The position numbers and the translations under genes are program-made. A stretch of 10,736 nucleotides of DNA from Euperipatoides rowelli (Eukaryota > Onychophora > Udeonychophora > Euonychophora > Peripatopsidae), in the NCBI GenBank assembly GCA_003024985.2, contig PXIH01S0084528.1; one strand, written 5' to 3'. The notes under the pieces are model-generated. The model was given only the letters and a program-made list of their open reading frames with translations. It ran no database searches and was not told where the DNA came from. Within the stretch, counting starts at the first letter, position 1; each line of letters begins with the position of its first letter. Shown here one piece after another: positions 7,476 through 10,736 of this stretch.

Positions 7476-8415
7476 ATGGATTCTCAGCAGCAAATTGACA
7501 ATAGTTAATAAAGAAAATATAATTAATAACTTTAGACGTTATGTCTGATGTCTCATTAGTTTCCAATACTGCAAAAGTATTTTTGATAGTCAATAGGATT
7601 ACAAAACACAACGCTTTGCATTAGAAAATTTAATAGACTTAATGGAGGAATTGAACATTTTGCAATTTTTAAATGAATTTAGCAAACTTGGTCACCCAGC
7701 CTATCAATTTATTGAATTTGAAACTACTGAAGCAATGGAAACTTTTAAAGTCAGCTATTTGAATTATGGTGATTTGCATGTTATACAAATACAAATACAA
7801 ATATGACGGACAACAACAGACTATAGTACAGTGAGGTTGTGTGCAGATTCATTATCTAGCCTCAACATATTAAAATTTTACAGTGTTTTGGATGCCTGCA
7901 AAGGTCAACACTGCTGAGATTTCTGATCTTATGGACAGTTTGGCACTATAATGACTATCAAATCTATGAAGATAAAAATTAATGACACAAAGTCCATCAG
8001 CAACCCCCACCCCCCATATACATCACTATTGCACTCAATAATGCAACAGTTAATGACTCTGTGGACTGTCCCCAAAGTGATTAGTCCAGGAGTGACCTCA
8101 ATGGTGGGTTAGTCTCACGATTATGGCAGAGAGCTTGCTTTGAACGTCTGAGTAAGAATCATAAAATAAGAAATTGCATGGACAAATGGTGTGTGTTCTG
8201 TGCTGCCTATAAGGACACATCACATATTTTGTCAATGGCCCTAAAGACACACGCTCCTGAAGGATATGGTTTCTAATGTCACAAAGGAAATGGACATGTA
8301 GCAGACTGAGTTTCTCATCAGTGAAATGGAACATATAGTAGGAGACACTCAAAAAGAAACAAAATATATTGATTACTCTACTGATACTAAGCATGATGGA
8401 TTGATGATGTCATAA
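7476..8415 (+). pseudogene. LINE ORF1 protein remnant: two RRM-like domains and CCHC zinc knuckles
   Basis: ORF1 proteins of this type bind the element RNA. A possible ATG at 7476 (MDSQQQIDNS) soon meets a stop. RRM-like fold 1: KVFLIVN near 7571-7591 (beta 1), a long helix-like stretch with ENLIDLMEELN, then YQFIEFETTEAMETF (beta 3 with an RNP1-like pattern, helix 2), within a stop-free stretch at 7597-7803. RRM-like fold 2, from about 7880: VFWMPAKVNTAEISDLMDSL, then IKSMKIKI in another frame, and YITIALNNATV near 8020-8050. The zinc-knuckle region follows in one frame: CFERLSKNHKIRNC (8136-8177) is C-x2-R-x4-H-x4-C, with the second Cys changed to Arg (CGT from TGT). CVFC is at 8190-8201, and CHKGNGHVAD then a stop at 8277-8309 looks like a damaged knuckle. 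An open tail frame ends at TAA 8413-8415. The RRM assignment rests on pattern only. Confidence 0.6.
8136..8177 (+). other. CCHC zinc knuckle with one Cys replaced by Arg
   Basis: The codons read CFERLSKNHKIRNC, exactly C-x2-C-x4-H-x4-C spacing with CGT (Arg) where TGT (Cys) is expected, a single-base change. A CxxC pair at 8190-8201 follows in the same frame. Confidence 0.65.
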
Positions 8416-8504
8416 ATCAGGCAATACTCAAGCATAATTAAGGGGTATTGTTTTCTATATTCATGAGCGTATAGTGTTTCATTATATTATTCATTTCTTC
8501 TTAA

Positions 8505-9144
8505 CCAATCTTAAACGTGTCTTTTGAATTCAAATACTGCTCACTGAATATTCAGGAGACGAATAGATGGTTTAAGAGAAAGAGGTTACTTAAAACATTT
8601 TTTACAGAACAAATTGAGGTATGCTTTTTGCAGGAAACCAAGATAACAGTTAACTCAAATATAGACTTCACAGATTTCACTAAACACTTTCATGTATTTC
8701 AAGAAAACTATTTTAGACCTAATAAGGCTGTTTGTATACTGTTATCAAAATATTTAAACATATCGCATGTTAGAGTTATAAAATCAACTCACAGGCATAT
8801 TATCTTGGACTTAATACTATTTGGAGATTCCAGNAAGCTTGTAAACTTTTTTACCCCAAACAACCATATCAAAATCATGTTATAACAAAAGAACTAACCT
8901 TCTGTTTTAACCCCCCTATGTCAAAACTTTCTAATAGCAGAAGACTTTAACATACATAACATTGAAAAGTTAGTGGAACTTGACAAAATCATTAATCACT
9001 TTGTTGATACTGCCAAACATTGCTGTTTAGAGTATATACCTACACACTGTGATATACAGTATCACCTTGTAGGCCACATCTTTGAAAAAGGTAATCTATT
9101 AAGTAATTTTTCTTATTGTGTTAAACCAGTCATTTTCTGATCAT
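8505..9144 (+). pseudogene. LINE ORF2 N-terminal APE endonuclease, L1/Tx1 type, decayed
   Basis: The endonuclease nicks target DNA to prime reverse transcription. The open frame runs from 8505 after a TAA at 8502; the first start-like codon is GTG (8517), so no ATG survives. Residues read CSLNIQ, then KRKRLLKTFF, IEVCFLQETK (catalytic Glu at 8634-8636), HRHIILDLILFGDS (the GR.iil.l block) and LVNFFTPNN (NiYAPN block). The codon at 8832-8834 contains an ambiguous base. After stops at 8883 and 8895 the same frame resumes with FLIAEDFNIHNIEKL (GDFN block, first Gly now Glu), INHFVDTAKH (LvD.wR block) and VKPVIF before a TGA at 9138. The closing SDHEQ motif lies in the next frame at 9136-9150, its His at 9142-9144. 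All expected blocks appear in the correct order, so the assignment is strong despite three stops and one frameshift. Confidence 0.85.
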
Positions 9145-9722
9145 GAGCAATAATCTCTACTTTAAAAAAAAATATTAAAAAAATACCTATTTATGCTCTC
9201 TCTAAGCCTCATTCATTCTTACATCCTCAATTTCATTTAAACAATAGCCAACTTTCCGATAATATNTTGTAGTGCCTATCTCCTTTTTAATAATGCTTCT
9301 ATAGACATAACTGAATGGCATGCATTTAAGAATGAATTGAACGCTATTCATCACAAATCAAATATGTGCTTTAAACGCAACTTAAATCTGTATATTACTG
9401 ACTCTCCTTTCTCACTGAAAAGGTGATAAATCTTGTTTGCTCCCATGTTCCATTTTTTTAAATGTCACAGGGAGTTAAACTCATTACTGGGTCTTCAAGA
9501 AAAATTGGCCTAGCTTTTGTTAAAAAAATTATAGCCTCGCCAAAAGAAATATCAAAATTTACTACATCACGTTTTTCTCAATAAAAATAACTCTAATTTT
9601 TTGTCTCACTTATTCCACAGTGTATATATTCTGAAAGGTAGCAATATGTCGACCATAGTGTTATCTCATTTATAGATGACATGTATTACAATATATCACC
9701 AGATAATATACAATGATGTTGA
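9145..9722 (+). pseudogene. LINE ORF2 linker between endonuclease and RT, decayed
   Basis: Poorly conserved but collinear with L1-type ORF2. DITEWHAFKNELNAIHHKS near 9300-9360 fits the W..fK..i segment found after the endonuclease. ELNSLLGLQEKLA around 9472-9510 and further short open stretches in different frames follow. An ambiguous base lies at 9266. No catalytic motif is expected here. The boundaries are set only by the flanking domains. Confidence 0.5.
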
Positions 9723-10510
9723 ATTATTAATATTGATGAAACACTCATGAATTATAACTTTACTATAAATAAAATTAACACTGAGAGTGCATATAAGCTA
9801 ATTAATAAGAACAGTACACTTAGTCCAGGCATGTTTACCACCAATATGCTTAAATCATTGGACCATTTGATAATTCCAAATATTTCAAACTAAATAGAAC
9901 ATGACACCCTCTAATGTCATTACACTAGCACCCTATTAACGTCCAGAAACTAAGCTCTTTGCAAAGATTGTAAAAACAAAAATTAGCCTATTATTACCAA
10001 ACTTAATATCCCCATTTCACTTCTCTCTGAAAGGATGAAATATGTATACTGCCTTACCAATCAGGCAAAGTGCCATTCAACTCATTANGTCAAATTTTAA
10101 AATGTGGCTTTCATTTTTCTGGATGTTTCTAGGGCCTTTGATTTTGTAAATCAGCATTATTTAGTCCAAAGAATTATTCACATAATTGAACACTCAAACA
10201 TGGCTAGAGCTCTTAGAACATATTTAACTAATAAAAGTATTTAAGTTAAGTTAAAAGGTAAATTATATAATTCCATTGTGCTGAGGAGGGGATCACACTG
10301 GGCTCTCTCCCAAGCATAAATTTATTTGATATCTATATTGATTGCTTATTTTAAATATTAACTCCCAACAAGTGGACCTTTGGTTAGATAATTTTCAATC
10401 ACACATTAGTGCCTATTCATAAGTCGATCATATATCAATAATAGTAAATGAGAAAACCTTCATAGGGTTCTGGGCCTCCTCTTTCTCTTTACTGGATCCG
10501 TAATGTGTAC
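9723..10510 (+). pseudogene. LINE ORF2 reverse transcriptase, L1/Tx1 type, decayed
   Basis: 9723-9893 encodes YNFTINKI and then STLSPGMFTTNMLKSL, matching the LINE block FT..EI..AI...KSPGPDG.T.EFYK, and ends in TAA. 9940-10038 encodes RPETKLFAKIVKTKI and LLLPNLISPF, the yKlfaKil..Ri...lp.lis.~Q block. From 10107 the frame reads FLDVSRAFDFVNQHYL, RT motif A with its catalytic Asp at 10122-10124, and continues through one TAA (10242) to LRRGSHWALSQ, the degraded rQGcPLSP motif B. Motif C is at 10414-10431: Y-S-stop-V-D-H, so the YxDD box has both an in-frame stop and Asp to His. The RT is inactive by several independent lesions. Sequence beyond about 10510 is too diverged to assign. Confidence 0.82.
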
Positions 10511-10703
10511 AGGATAAAATAATTGATTATTTTAAATCTGTTCAATTAATCCTGCAAAATAAATATCTATCTATCTATTCTCACAAAAGTTTGCATTATT
10601 ATCTTTTTCCTAAATTACTCTTTTATGTACCTCACGTAAAACTCTATAAAATATTTTGACTAAATTATATTCAATTGCTAATGGAATATTATGGTAAGCT
10701 AAG

Positions 10704-10736
10704 GCGAGTTTTCGCGACGTGAACCAGAAACTGGTT
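10704..10736. repeat. GC-richer palindromic edge, possibly of another repeat
   Basis: The last 33 bases differ in composition from the rest of the window and hold two perfect inverted repeats: GCGA..TCGC at 10704-10715 and AACCAG-AAA-CTGGTT at 10722-10736, the latter ending exactly at the window edge. This looks like the start of a fold-back or MITE-like element inserted in or next to the LINE, but only its edge is visible. Confidence 0.4.

Larger units (their letters stand above)
7476..10736 (+). mobile_element. L1/Tx1-like non-LTR retrotransposon, ORF1 plus ORF2, decayed and cut by the window edge
   Basis: A two-ORF LINE in its original order: ORF1 with RRM-like and zinc-knuckle signatures (7476-8415), a spacer of about 90 bases, then ORF2 with APE endonuclease and reverse transcriptase (8505 to about 10500 or beyond). 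Every domain shows stops and frameshifts, so the element is long dead. RRM plus CCHC in ORF1 together with an L1-type endonuclease (LQETK) suggests the L1/Tx1 group. The element has no sequence in common with the minus-strand LINE at 838-1948 that I can see, and the two EN domains are clearly of different types. No poly(A) or other 3' end was seen before the window stops. Confidence 0.75.

Noticed and set aside
8136-8201. BEL/Pao gag zinc-knuckle (CFxCL...H....C...C..C)
   Set aside because: The pattern is similar, but the immediate context is a LINE ORF2 endonuclease downstream and RRM-like folds upstream; no BEL/Pao protease, RT or LTR was seen.
8098-8394. 98-codon minus-strand frame
   Set aside because: It is antisense to the ORF1 zinc-knuckle region, where the plus-strand Cys/His spacing is more convincing.

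Overview
The window is visibly AT-rich, has no open reading frame longer than 122 codons, and contains four isolated ambiguous bases (1006, 8834, 9266, 10088). It reads as intergenic eukaryotic (animal) DNA from a draft assembly. All recognisable coding signal comes from decayed retroelements: a Penelope-like element (PLE), a CR1/L2/Jockey-like LINE, and an L1/Tx1-like LINE with two ORFs. This mix fits an invertebrate, probably aquatic, but the sequence does not name the species. I found no intact host gene, tRNA, rRNA, CRISPR array or bacterial-style operon.

Layout. About 39-811 (+) is a frameshifted PLE reverse transcriptase with recognisable motif A, the GLSLGS region, a YVDD box and the thumb. 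It abuts, tail to tail, a minus-strand LINE remnant running from 1948 down to 838. That remnant has an N-terminal 2A-like DVLPNPGP motif, an APE endonuclease (GISETWL, GDFNINLL, SDISDHLPVF) and the start of the endonuclease-RT linker. Its 5' part lies inside a very large direct repeat: 1803-4560 and 4561-7319 are two copies of a 2.76 kb unit in head-to-tail array. I found one difference between them, a T at 4655 absent from copy 1. Each copy carries the LINE N-terminus, a minus-strand 29-base poly(A) tail with a hairpin just upstream, a pair of ~95-bp tandem repeats, a plus-strand LINE-like 3' terminus with hairpin and (ATT)n tail, microsatellites, and about 1.5 kb of unassigned AT-rich DNA.

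From about 7476 to the window end is a second LINE on the plus strand. Its decayed ORF1 (7476-8415) appears to hold two RRM-like folds followed by retroviral-type zinc knuckles. ORF2 follows from 8505 with an L1/Tx1-type APE endonuclease, a linker and a reverse transcriptase whose YxDD box has become YS*VDH. The last 33 bases are GC-richer and palindromic and may be the edge of another repeat.

No genes here work together as a living system. ORF1 and ORF2 at 7476-10736 once formed one element. The most informative structures are the near-identical 2.76 kb tandem duplication, whose novel junction at 4560/4561 cuts through the CR1-like LINE, and the RRM-plus-zinc-knuckle ORF1. The duplication may be a real recent event or an assembly artefact.
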